Assembly (NCBI GenBank): GCA_003150175.1
Contig: QAKZ01000051.1
Location: 1-15,133, forward strand
Direction of reading: 5' to 3'
From: Coriobacteriia bacterium
GTDB lineage: Bacteria > Actinomycetota > Coriobacteriia > Coriobacteriales > Atopobiaceae
Length of the DNA stretch: 15,133 nucleotides
Part shown: one piece after another, positions 1 through 8,756 of the stretch
Layout: every line of letters begins with the position of its first letter
How positions within the stretch are numbered: the first letter of the stretch is position 1
Translations under genes and position numbers: made by a program
Notes under the pieces: generated by a model
Told to the model about the DNA's origin: nothing
Databases searched by the model: none
What the model saw: the letters and a program-made list of their open reading frames with translations, nothing else

Positions 1-84
1 CCGGAGGTGCTTTAACCGTTCGACTTGCATGTGTTAGGCGCGCCGCCAGCGTTCATCCTGAGCCAGGATCGAACTCTCCGTTCG
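1..84 (-). rRNA. rrs: 16S ribosomal RNA, 5' end only (partial)
   Basis: Read on the minus strand, this contains the universal start of bacterial 16S rRNA: AGAGTTCGATCCTGGCTCAG, then the GATGAACGCTGGCGGC and CACATGCAAGTCGAACGG blocks. Aligning AGAGTTCGATC with E. coli position 8 puts the mature 5' end at about 84. The gene runs off the left edge, so only about 84 nt are present. The bases after AACGG (TTAAAGCACCTCCGG, variable region V1) resemble Olsenella/Atopobium-type Coriobacteriia from memory; I cannot check this against a database. It is the first gene of an rRNA operon whose promoter lies at 335-363. Confidence 0.97.
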
Positions 85-87
85 AAG

Positions 88-108
88 GGCCCCCTCCGTG
101 AAGGGGCC
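88..108 (-). repeat. GC hairpin immediately before mature 16S
   Basis: GGCCCC (88-93) pairs with GGGGCC (103-108) around a 9-nt loop. The stem ends 3 nt before the estimated 16S 5' end at 84, so it is probably a structural or processing element of the precursor rather than a terminator. Confidence 0.4.
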
Positions 109-185
109 GTTCTCATCAAGTGGATGGTCCGTGCCCGGCCGATGACGCTCATCTTCGGATTCGCTAAGTAGGAATCGATGAGTCC

Positions 186-203
186 CCCGGATATGCATCC
201 GGG
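186..203 (-). repeat. Perfect hairpin in rRNA leader
   Basis: CCCGGAT and ATCCGGG form a 7-bp stem around a 4-nt ATGC loop. It lies in the 16S leader and probably folds in the precursor RNA. No T-run follows, so it is not an obvious terminator. Confidence 0.5.
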
Positions 204-256
204 TGCTCGATTCGACTTCGCTTGTCTGTCTTCTTCCACCGATCTCTCGATCGCAG

Positions 257-272
257 TATCCGGTTCTCAAGG
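257..272 (-). promoter_or_regulatory. boxA-like antitermination element in rRNA leader
   Basis: The minus strand reads CCTTGAGAACCGGATA, similar to the CTTTGAGAACT-type boxA motif of actinobacterial rRNA leaders. It lies about 60 nt after the predicted start and about 170 nt before 16S, a sensible place for NusB/S10-dependent antitermination. The assignment rests on motif similarity and position only. Confidence 0.45.
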
Positions 273-334
273 TCCCGCGCGCGGCCGCCCTGAGCTGCTC
301 TTTCGCAGTTCGTGGCGTTGCTGCGCGAGGAATT

Positions 335-363
335 AATATACGCACCTCCCGCCCCTCGCGCAA
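335..363 (-). promoter_or_regulatory. rRNA operon promoter
   Basis: On the minus strand, a -35 box TTGCGC (358-363) is followed by exactly 17 bases and a -10 box TATATT (335-340, one mismatch to TATAAT). The start would be near 328. It points at 16S and lies in the only AT-rich patch of this region. The -35 matches the consensus only in TTG and one later base. No AT-rich UP element precedes it; upstream is a 93% GC block instead. Confidence 0.7.
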
Positions 364-403
364 GGGCGGGCGGGCGTCTCCACGTTCCCTCCACATTCGG
401 GGC

Positions 404-488
404 GGGAGGGCCGCCCGGGAAGGCGCGCGGCCGGCGACGAGGGCGCGAGGGGCCCGGGGCCGCGCGGGGGCGCGGCCGGGCGGCCTCC
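404..488. repeat. Nested GC-rich inverted repeats upstream of rRNA promoter
   Basis: The outer perfect 10-bp arms GGCCGCCCGG (409-418) and CCGGGCGGCC (476-485) can be extended by GGA/TCC past a one-base bulge. Inside them sit 9-bp arms CGCGCGGCC (424-432) and GGCCGCGCG (458-466). Bases 421-480 contain 56 G or C out of 60. No believable gene or ribosome site is present, and open frames here on both strands are products of the composition. The role is unknown: it could be a transcript end structure, a protein-binding site or a degenerate repeat element. Confidence 0.5.
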
Positions 489-513
489 TCCCCCATCCGC
501 CCATCTATATAAG

Positions 514-548
514 GAATGACGAAAAGGGACTGTCCCTTTTCGTCATTC
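514..548. repeat. Perfect 35-bp palindrome, REP-like element or bidirectional terminator
   Basis: Two 17-bp arms are exact reverse complements around one central base. The core reads AAAAGGGACTGTCCCTTTT, so on either strand a GC stem follows an A-run and precedes a U-run. It starts 13 nt after the phosphohexomutase stop codon and lies between that gene and the rRNA promoter, where a terminator is expected. The GGGAC-N-GTCCC core with TTTTCGTCATT flanks resembles short palindromic repeats I recall being dispersed in Coriobacteriia genomes. That recollection needs a genome search. Confidence 0.65.
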
Positions 549-561
549 GGAGGCGGACGCT

Positions 562-1974
562 TTACGCCGGCAGCGCGCCAGAGACGGCGGCCTCGCACGC
601 GCCCTCTATAAGAGCATCGCGCTCCGCAGCATCAGGGGCTTCCGCATAGACCCTGACCACGGGATCCGTGCGCGCCGGACGGGCAAGGACCCACGAACCG
701 TCATCGAAGGCGAGGCGAAGACCATCGGCGTGGCTTACCTCCACGGGTTTCTTTCCGGCGACTTCGGGAGGGTTGAGCCCGGGGAGGATGGTCCTGAAGA
801 CCTGGGCGCTCGCGGGATCGAGCCTGACGTCGCGGCGGGCCCAATAGGTCTTTCCGAGGGTTTCTTCCTGCGTCTGAACGAGCTCAGACAGCCTCCGGCC
901 GGATTCGGCCAGGTATTCGGCGACGAGGAGGCACGCGTAGATACCGTCGCGCTCCATCAGGTGGGAAGGGACGCAGATGCCACCGTACTCCTCGGCGCCC
1001 AGAAGGACGTCGCCCTCCCCCATCTCGCTATAGATATAGGAGAAACCGACGGACACCGGCACGTACTCGAGGCCGAGCCGCTCGGCCTGGCGCTCGATCA
1101 GGGCCGAGCACGTGAGCGTCGTCACCACGCGCCCCTCGGCATGCGATTTCCGCGCGAGCGCCTCGATGACCAGCGGCACAAGCTCGCGCACGGCGAGCAA
1201 GCGGCCGCTCTCGTCGACCACGCCGGCTCGGTCGCCATCGCAATCGAGGACGATTCCGAGGTCGGCGCCTTCGGAGATCACGGCCTGCTCGCATTCGTCC
1301 GCCCAAGGGTCGGTCGGCGAGGGGTGGATCCCGCCGAAGTCGCCCAGGCTCCTCGAGTGAATCTCGATGACCTCGCAGCCGAGGCCCCTCAGAACGCGGG
1401 AAAGCACGCGCGCGCCAGAACCGTACATGGGATCGACGACGACCTTGAGTGGCTTCGCAAGCGGCGTGCACTTCCCCATCGACGTAAAGAGACCCGCGAT
1501 ATAGGGCTCCACCACCTCGACGATGTCGACGGGGCCGCGGGCATCATCCGGCGACGACGGAACGAGCTGCTCCACCTTGTCGAGGAATTCCCGGTCGCAC
1601 GGGCCGCCGTCGGCTCCACGCGCCACGATTCCGCCGTACTCGCAGGAAAGCTCGCTGGCGGTGACCATCACGGCGCCGATCGCCTCGTCATCGTGGGCGC
1701 AGGCCCAGGCGAGCGCGGGCGTCGGGCATGCGGAGGAAGCCAGCTTGGCGTGAAGGCCACATGCGGCGATGACCCCCGCGAACTCGCGGGCGATTCCCTC
1801 GGACGGGAGCCTGGTGTCATACCCGACGTAGACCGTCGCGCCCTCATGCTCCTCAGACCACAGGAGCCCGAAAGCCGCGGCGACTCGGGAAGCGTTTTCC
1901 GCCGTGAATCCGTCCTCGTAGCGAGTTTTCCAGCCGTCGTTGCCGAAGCGAATCATATCGGCATGCTTATCCAA
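562..1974 (-). CDS. Phosphohexomutase (phosphoglucomutase/phosphomannomutase family) with divergent active-site loops
   Basis: This is a cytosolic alpha-D-phosphohexomutase-family protein of 470 residues, a usual length. The four domains are recognisable: FGNDGWKT at the N-terminus, the metal loop DCDGDR (244-249), a sugar-binding loop AEEYGG (327-332), and a phosphate-binding loop RPARTDPVVRVY (432-443). The catalytic-serine loop reads TASELSCEYGG instead of TASHNPxxYNG; Ser107 is kept, but the His-Asn-Pro and the following Lys are not. The sugar loop has Tyr for Ser, and the phosphate loop has Ala-Arg for Ser-Gly. The substrate therefore cannot be assigned, and activity is uncertain. I chose the TTG at 1974 because AGAGGTG lies 8 nt upstream. 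A TTG at 2007 has no ribosome site, and the ATG at 1956 begins the usual MIRFG start but also lacks one. It starts 40 nt after the DtxR-family gene, so it is probably co-transcribed. Confidence 0.85.
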   Translation of the reverse strand: MDKHADMIRFGNDGWKTRYEDGFTAENASRVAAAFGLLWSEEHEGATVYVGYDTRLPSEGIAREFAGVIAACGLHAKLASSACPTPALAWACAHDDEAIGAVMVTASELSCEYGGIVARGADGGPCDREFLDKVEQLVPSSPDDARGPVDIVEVVEPYIAGLFTSMGKCTPLAKPLKVVVDPMYGSGARVLSRVLRGLGCEVIEIHSRSLGDFGGIHPSPTDPWADECEQAVISEGADLGIVLDCDGDRAGVVDESGRLLAVRELVPLVIEALARKSHAEGRVVTTLTCSALIERQAERLGLEYVPVSVGFSYIYSEMGEGDVLLGAEEYGGICVPSHLMERDGIYACLLVAEYLAESGRRLSELVQTQEETLGKTYWARRDVRLDPASAQVFRTILPGLNPPEVAGKKPVEVSHADGLRLAFDDGSWVLARPARTDPVVRVYAEAPDAAERDALIEGACEAAVSGALPA

Positions 1975-2014
1975 AGGTTGTTCACCTCTAGGGGTAGTCG
2001 CTGGCAAAGAAGGG

Positions 2015-2434
2015 CTAGTCGATCTTCACGCCCTGCTTCTGCAGATAGTCGATGAGTCGCGTCATGGTATCGGCAGATAGCGCGTGCTCCATGAGACAGG
2101 CCTCCTCGTCTGCGGTCTCGGGCTCGACGCCGAGGTCCGTCTGCAAAAACGCGCGGAGCGCGCGGTGCGAGCGCCAGACGATCTTCGCGTACTTCTCGCC
2201 CTCGGAGGTGAGGGTCACGCGGCCGTAACGGCTCTGGGTGACCATGCCCATGTCTTTGAGCTGATTGAGGGCTTTGTTCACGCTGGCTTTGGAGACCTCG
2301 AGCTGGTCGGCGACGTCAACCGAGCGGACCGACCCATCGGGCTCGCCGCTATCGAGCGAGAGACGGTAGATCGACTCGAGATAATCCTCGCCGGCTCGGG
2401 TGAGGGAGTGGTCATCTTTTGCGTTGCTGATCAT
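2015..2434 (-). CDS. DtxR/MntR-family metal-dependent transcriptional repressor
   Basis: A cytosolic repressor of 139 residues with an N-terminal winged helix (about 10-80; recognition region VSKASVNKALNQLKDMG) and a helical dimerisation/metal domain (about 82-139). The third SH3-like domain of DtxR is absent, as in MntR. Metal ligands can be placed by alignment: Asp17 and Glu20 (MntR Asp8, Glu11), His90 (MntR His77), and Cys113, Glu116 and His117 in CLMEH (DtxR Cys102, Glu105, His106). So it has an MntR-like Asp at one end and a DtxR-like Cys at the other, and metal choice (Mn or Fe) cannot be read from sequence. The ATG follows GGAG by 7 nt. It lies 59 nt after murA, with its own possible -10 at 2477-2482. 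No metal transporter is adjacent, so its targets lie elsewhere. Confidence 0.9.
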   Translation of the reverse strand: MISNAKDDHSLTRAGEDYLESIYRLSLDSGEPDGSVRSVDVADQLEVSKASVNKALNQLKDMGMVTQSRYGRVTLTSEGEKYAKIVWRSHRALRAFLQTDLGVEPETADEEACLMEHALSADTMTRLIDYLQKQGVKID

Positions 2435-2476
2435 GTAGATGCTCCGGGCTATTCGAACGCTGGCTCTTACAAGGCC

Positions 2477-2482
2477 ACTATA
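2477..2482 (-). promoter_or_regulatory. Possible -10 box for the DtxR-family gene
   Basis: The minus strand reads GGGTATAGTGG, with TATAGT one base from consensus and a TG two bases further up. No good -35 is found 16-18 bases upstream, because that region lies in the 3' end of murA. A short AGAC/GTCT repeat lies just upstream. The gene may instead rely on read-through from murA. Confidence 0.3.
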
Positions 2483-2493
2483 CCCAGACGAGT

Positions 2494-3774
2494 CTAGATT
2501 TCGTGGTCCAAATCGGGCAGCGTGTCGCGCTCCGCCTTGGCACCGAGCGAGACGAGCTTCGGGACGAAGCCCTCATAACCGCGATCGATGTGGTGGATCG
2601 CCGAGACGACGGTCTCGCCGTCCGCGACCAGGCCGGCCATGACGAGAGCGGCGCCTCCGCGCAGGTCGGGGGACTTGACCTGTGCCCCGGAGAACGCGGG
2701 CACGCCGTGGACGATGGCGTGATGGCCCTCGATGGTGATGTCCGCGCCCATGCGGTTGAGCTCGCTCGCGAGCATGAAGCGGTTCTCGAAGACGTTCTCG
2801 GTGATCACGCAGGAACCCTGGCACAGGGAAAGAAGACACATGGTCTGAGCCTGCATGTCGGTCGGGAAACCGGGGAACGGCAGGGTCTGGATGTCGGCGG
2901 GAAGGATCGGCCCTTCTCGCCAGCAAGTGCACTCGCGGCTCCCGCGCTCGACGTGGATGCCCATCTGCTCATACTTCTTGAGCACAAGGCCGAGGTGGCG
3001 GGGGTCGAAGCCCTTGACCTTGACCGGCCCGCCGCAAAGGGCGCCGATGGCCAAAAACGTGCCGGCCTCGATGCGGTCGCCCACGACGGCGTGCGTGACG
3101 GGATGGAGCTCCGAGACGCCGTTGATCTCGATGACCGGGGAGCCGGCGCCCTTGATGTCGGCGCCCATCTCGTTGAGGAGGTTGGCGAGGTCGACGATCT
3201 CGGGCTCGCGGGCAGCGTTGTCGATGGTGGTCGAGCCCTTGGCAAAGACGGACGCCATCATGAGGTTCTCGGTCGCGCCGACGCTCGCGAAGGCGAGGGT
3301 AACGGTCGCGCCGTGGATGCCGTGGGGCGCGCTCGCGTGGATGTTGCCGTGGTCGATCTTGAACTCGACGCCCAGGGCCTCGAGCCCGAGGATATGCATA
3401 TCGATCTTTCGGGCACCGATGTTGCAGCCTCCCGGCATGGCGACGACGGCCTTGCCGAAGCGAGAAAGAAGCGGGCCCAGCACCGCAGTGGAGGCCCGCA
3501 TCTGAACGACGAGGTCGTAGGGGGTCTCCCACGAGTCGACGCTGGTGGTATCGATTTTCAGCTCATGCTCGTTGACGACCTCGATGGTCGCGCCGAGATT
3601 CTTGAGCACCTTGCCCATTACGTGGACATCGGCGATGTCGGGGACGTTGGTGAGGGTGCTCACGCCCTTGGCCATAAGCGTAGCGGCCATAAGCTTAAGC
3701 GCCGAGTTCTTTGCTCCCTCGACGGTCACCTCGCCAGTAATGGGGTGGCCACCCTCGACCTTGATGACGTCCAT
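2494..3774 (-). CDS. murA: UDP-N-acetylglucosamine 1-carboxyvinyltransferase
   Basis: MurA transfers enolpyruvate from PEP to UDP-N-acetylglucosamine, the first committed step of peptidoglycan synthesis, in the cytosol. The 426 residues are a normal length. Visible signatures are VEGAKNSAL with Lys22 and Asn23, MPGGCNIGAR with the catalytic Cys117 (the fosfomycin target; enzymes with Asp here resist the drug), GFPTDMQAQ, and DLRGGAALVMAGL near the C-terminus. The ATG is preceded by GGAGGG at tight spacing. It starts 24 nt after the atpC stop on the same strand with no terminator between, so it is very probably the last gene of the atp transcript. This order is shared with Bacillus and, more loosely, Mycobacterium. 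Confidence 0.97.
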   Translation of the reverse strand: MDVIKVEGGHPITGEVTVEGAKNSALKLMAATLMAKGVSTLTNVPDIADVHVMGKVLKNLGATIEVVNEHELKIDTTSVDSWETPYDLVVQMRASTAVLGPLLSRFGKAVVAMPGGCNIGARKIDMHILGLEALGVEFKIDHGNIHASAPHGIHGATVTLAFASVGATENLMMASVFAKGSTTIDNAAREPEIVDLANLLNEMGADIKGAGSPVIEINGVSELHPVTHAVVGDRIEAGTFLAIGALCGGPVKVKGFDPRHLGLVLKKYEQMGIHVERGSRECTCWREGPILPADIQTLPFPGFPTDMQAQTMCLLSLCQGSCVITENVFENRFMLASELNRMGADITIEGHHAIVHGVPAFSGAQVKSPDLRGGAALVMAGLVADGETVVSAIHHIDRGYEGFVPKLVSLGAKAERDTLPDLDHEI

Positions 3775-3798
3775 GAACCCTCCGTATGCAAGAGGACC

Positions 3799-4218
3799 TT
3801 ACTGGTCCTTGATGGTCTGCTTCAACAGAAGGTTACACCAATTGATTTTGTTCTCGTAGTACGCGCGCCTGTGGTCGCCCTCCTCGCAGGCATCGAGGGT
3901 CTCGATGGCCTCATCGCGGGTGCGGCGGACCGTCTCGACGTCGATGTCGTCGGTGCGGCGAGCATGGTCGGCGAGGATGATGACCTGGTCGTGGTCGATC
4001 TCGGCGTAGCCGCCGGAGACGACGACGTCGCGCTCTCCCCCGCCGTCCTTCTCGGTGAGCCTCATGCGCACGACGCCGTCGCCGAGGGCGACGATCTCGG
4101 CCGCGTGGCCGGGGTAGACGCCCAGCTCGCCGGCATAGGTGACGAGCACGAGGCTGGTGGCCGGGCCCTCATAGAGGGCCCGGTCGGGACGCACGAACTG
4201 TACGTTCAGCTCTGCCAT
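3799..4218 (-). CDS. atpC: F1Fo ATP synthase epsilon subunit
   Basis: The epsilon subunit (139 residues) joins the gamma shaft to the c-ring and can inhibit ATP hydrolysis through its C-terminal helices. The N-terminal beta-sandwich is recognised by FVRPDRALYEGPA and GELGVYPGHA (about 8-38). A helical C-terminal part follows from about residue 88, rich in Arg, Asp and Glu, so the two-helix inhibitory domain appears to be present. It starts 8 nt after the atpD stop, and AGG a few bases upstream of the ATG is a weak ribosome site, which suggests coupling to atpD translation. It is the last ATP synthase gene and is followed closely by murA. Confidence 0.96.
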   Translation of the reverse strand: MAELNVQFVRPDRALYEGPATSLVLVTYAGELGVYPGHAAEIVALGDGVVRMRLTEKDGGGERDVVVSGGYAEIDHDQVIILADHARRTDDIDVETVRRTRDEAIETLDACEEGDHRRAYYENKINWCNLLLKQTIKDQ

Positions 4219-4226
4219 TGCCTAAC

Positions 4227-6622
<2,396 letters not shown>

Positions 6623-6629
6623 GTTGTGC

Positions 6630-8285
6630 CTACTCCTGGCCCTTCTTGGTGGAATCCGGCTGGACGGTCTTCTCGGCCGCGCCCTCGACGTCCGCCGCGG
6701 ACTTCTTGTTCGGGTGCTCCAGGAGGAAGTCCCTCTTGAAGTGCCCGATGTGAAGCTTGAGGCGGGACTGCTTGTCCTCGTCGAGCTTGCCCTCGACGAG
6801 CGAGTTGCGCAGCGCGGGGTGGCGCTCGGACATGTACTTGGCGAGCGCGTCGCGGAACATCGGCACGTGGTCGAGGTCGACGTCGTCGATGAAGTTCTCC
6901 TTGGCGGCGAAGATCGCGATGATCTGATCCTTGACGTCAAGCGCGGAGTAACGCTGCTGCTTGAGGAGCTCCATCATGTGGGCGCCGTGGTTGAGCTGGT
7001 ACTGCGTGGTGGCGTCGAGGTCGCTTCCGAACTGCGAGAAGGCCTGCTTCTCGCGGTAGGATGCGAGGTCGAGTCGAAGCGTGCCGGAGACCTGCTTCAT
7101 GGCCTTGACCTGCGCGGCTCCGCCGACTCGCGAAACCGAGATGCCCACGTCGACTGCCGGGCGCTGGCCCTGGAAGAAGAGGTTGGACTGCAGATAGATC
7201 TGGCCATCGGTGATGGAGATGACGTTCGTCGGAATGTAGGCCGAGACGTCGCCCTCCTGGGTCTCGATGATCGGGAGCGCCGTGAGGGAGCCGCCGCCGT
7301 TGGCGTCGGACAGCTTGCAGGCGCGCTCGAGCAGGCGAGAGTGCAGGTAGAAGATGTCGCCAGGGTACGCCTCGCGTCCGGGCGGACGGTGCAGCGTAAG
7401 CGACATCTGACGGTACGCCACGGCCTGCTTGGACAGGTCGTCGTAGATGACGAGGGCGTGGCCGCCGGGATGGGTCTCGTCGGCGGGGTTGCCGTTGGCG
7501 TCGTTGTACATGAAGTACTCGCCGATCGCGGCGCCGGCCATCGGGGCGATGTACTGCAGCGGCGCGGAGTCGGCCGCTGTTGCGGCGACGATGACGGTCT
7601 TGTCGAGCACGCCGTGCTGGGCCAGGGACTCGCGGATCGTGGCGACCGTGGAGGCCTTCTGGCCGATGGCGACGTAGATGCAGATCATGTCGGTCTGCGC
7701 CTGGTTGACGATGGCGTCGATGGCGATGGCCGTCTTGCCGGTCTTGCGGTCGCCGATGATGAGCTCACGCTGGCCGCGGCCGATGGGCACCATAGCGTCG
7801 ATGGCGAGAAGGCCGGTCTGAACCGGCTCGCACACGGGCTGGCGCTCCATGATGCCGGGGGCCTTGAACTCGATCGGGCGACGGTGCGTCGTCACGATGG
7901 GGCCGAGGCCGTCGATGGGCTGGCCGAGGGGGTTCACGACGCGTCCGAGCATCGCGTGGCCCACGGGGATATCCATGACGCGGCCGGTGGTGCGGCACTC
8001 GTCGCCTTCCTTGATGTCCTCGACGTTGCCGAAGAGGACGGCGCCGACCTCGTCTCGGTCCAGGTTCTGGGCCAGGCCGTAGACGTCGTGGCCGGTGGCA
8101 GAGCTGGTGAACTTGAGGAGCTCGCCGGCCATGGCGGTCTTCAGGCCCGAGATGTGGGCGATGCCGTCGCCGACCTCGGTGACCACAGAGGCCTCCTGGT
8201 GGTCGACCGTCGCGTTGATAGCGCTGAGGTTAGCGCGAAGGGTCTCCAGGATCTTCTGCGAGCTGATGGTTTCTTCTGTCGTCAT
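6630..8285 (-). CDS. atpA: F1Fo ATP synthase alpha subunit
   Basis: The non-catalytic nucleotide-binding subunit of the F1 hexamer. Motifs in order: P-loop GDRKTGKT (178-185; usually GDRQTGKT), Walker B LVIYDD (278-283), and [14 protein letters not shown] (376-389) with the arginine finger Arg386. At 551 residues it is about 45 longer than typical (about 503). Much of the excess is visible: a Gly/Asn/Pro-rich insertion at about 261-275, between IGEYFMY and HALVIYDD, and a charged Lys/Glu-rich tail from about 522. The ATG abuts the atpH stop (TAAATG) and has a strong GGAGGTGAGG site. Mycobacterial alpha subunits also carry a C-terminal extension that damps ATP hydrolysis; whether this tail does the same is inference. 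Confidence 0.98.
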   Translation of the reverse strand: MTTEETISSQKILETLRANLSAINATVDHQEASVVTEVGDGIAHISGLKTAMAGELLKFTSSATGHDVYGLAQNLDRDEVGAVLFGNVEDIKEGDECRTTGRVMDIPVGHAMLGRVVNPLGQPIDGLGPIVTTHRRPIEFKAPGIMERQPVCEPVQTGLLAIDAMVPIGRGQRELIIGDRKTGKTAIAIDAIVNQAQTDMICIYVAIGQKASTVATIRESLAQHGVLDKTVIVAATAADSAPLQYIAPMAGAAIGEYFMYNDANGNPADETHPGGHALVIYDDLSKQAVAYRQMSLTLHRPPGREAYPGDIFYLHSRLLERACKLSDANGGGSLTALPIIETQEGDVSAYIPTNVISITDGQIYLQSNLFFQGQRPAVDVGISVSRVGGAAQVKAMKQVSGTLRLDLASYREKQAFSQFGSDLDATTQYQLNHGAHMMELLKQQRYSALDVKDQIIAIFAAKENFIDDVDLDHVPMFRDALAKYMSERHPALRNSLVEGKLDEDKQSRLKLHIGHFKRDFLLEHPNKKSAADVEGAAEKTVQPDSTKKGQE

Positions 8286-8756
8286 TTATTCCTCACCTCC
8301 GTTGAACGAAGAGGAGAGCGTCTTCCTGATGTTAGAGAGCTGGGCGCGCACGGAGGCGTCGTAGCGCTTGCCGCGCACCTCGAGCATGATCCCGCCGATG
8401 ATGGACGGGTCCACGCGCTCCACGAGGTACACAGGGGCGTCGAGGTCGGCCTCTGCCTTTGCGCTCACCGCTTTGCGGAGTTCGTCGTCCATCGGCACGG
8501 CCGTGGTCACGGTCACGCTGACGGTCTTGTCCTCGGAGTCGAGCAGCTGCTTGTACTGCTTGGACACCTGCTCGATGAGCCCGAGGTCGTCCTCCTTCTG
8601 CATGGCCGCGAGGGTCTCGAGGACCTCCGGGGAGAACTTCCGCGCGTGCTGCCACTGCACGAGGTCGGCGTTCGCGCGCCCCTCGCAGCGGGCGGCCTCC
8701 AGAAGCGCCCTGGTGTATGCCTCGACCTTCTCGGCGTCGGTGTGGTTAGTCGCCAT
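8286..8756 (-). CDS. atpH: F1Fo ATP synthase delta subunit (short form)
   Basis: The delta subunit ties the peripheral b stalk to the top of the F1 alpha subunits. The C-terminal half carries the family signature region DPSIIGGIMLEVRGK followed by DASVRAQL (116-140), and the operon position between atpF and atpA is the standard one. At 156 residues it is about 20-25 shorter than usual. The missing part falls in the N-terminal six-helix bundle, between about residues 35 and 45, so the contact surface for alpha may be reduced. The ATG lies 11 nt inside the end of atpF, implying translational coupling, and its own ribosome site (GGAAG) is weak. The stop touches the atpA ATG. Confidence 0.93.
   Translation of the reverse strand: MATNHTDAEKVEAYTRALLEAARCEGRANADLVQWQHARKFSPEVLETLAAMQKEDDLGLIEQVSKQYKQLLDSEDKTVSVTVTTAVPMDDELRKAVSAKAEADLDAPVYLVERVDPSIIGGIMLEVRGKRYDASVRAQLSNIRKTLSSSFNGGEE

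Larger units (their letters stand above)
85..328 (-). other. rRNA operon leader transcript
   Basis: This is the stretch of about 245 nt between the predicted transcription start (about 328, 7 nt after the -10 box) and mature 16S. It codes for nothing convincing. It holds several inverted repeats: CGATC/GATCG around TCTC at 240-253, CCCGGAT/ATCCGGG at 186-203, and GGCCCC/GGGGCC at 88-108 just before the mature 16S end. It also holds a boxA-like sequence at 257-272. Such leaders carry antitermination signals and one arm of the RNase III processing stem. The pairing arm would lie 3' of 16S, outside the window. Confidence 0.7.

Noticed and set aside
501..513. TATATA in the minus strand just after the palindrome as a second rRNA promoter.
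   Set aside because: No -35 at 16-18 bases, because that position falls inside the palindrome arm.
34..649. Open frames on both strands between the phosphohexomutase and 16S.
   Set aside because: They are composition artefacts of a very GC-rich non-coding leader and promoter region, with no ribosome sites and Arg/Pro/Gly-rich products.
1975..2007. TTG at 2007 as the phosphohexomutase start.
   Set aside because: No ribosome site precedes it, and it adds residues not seen in the family. TTG at 1974 has AGAGGTG 8 nt upstream.
730..2055. Long plus-strand open frames opposite the real genes (also at 2503-4230, 4218-5705, 6522-8816 and 12760-14517).
   Set aside because: They are antisense to clearly recognised genes, have no family motifs or ribosome sites, and are expected from strong G/C third-position bias.
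6623..6940. N-terminal extension of atpG into atpA; similar extensions of atpF (to 9609) and rpiB (to 13714).
   Set aside because: The extensions are low-complexity Arg/Ser/Pro frames of neighbouring genes. Clear ribosome sites and family start motifs lie at 6622, 9345 and 12757.
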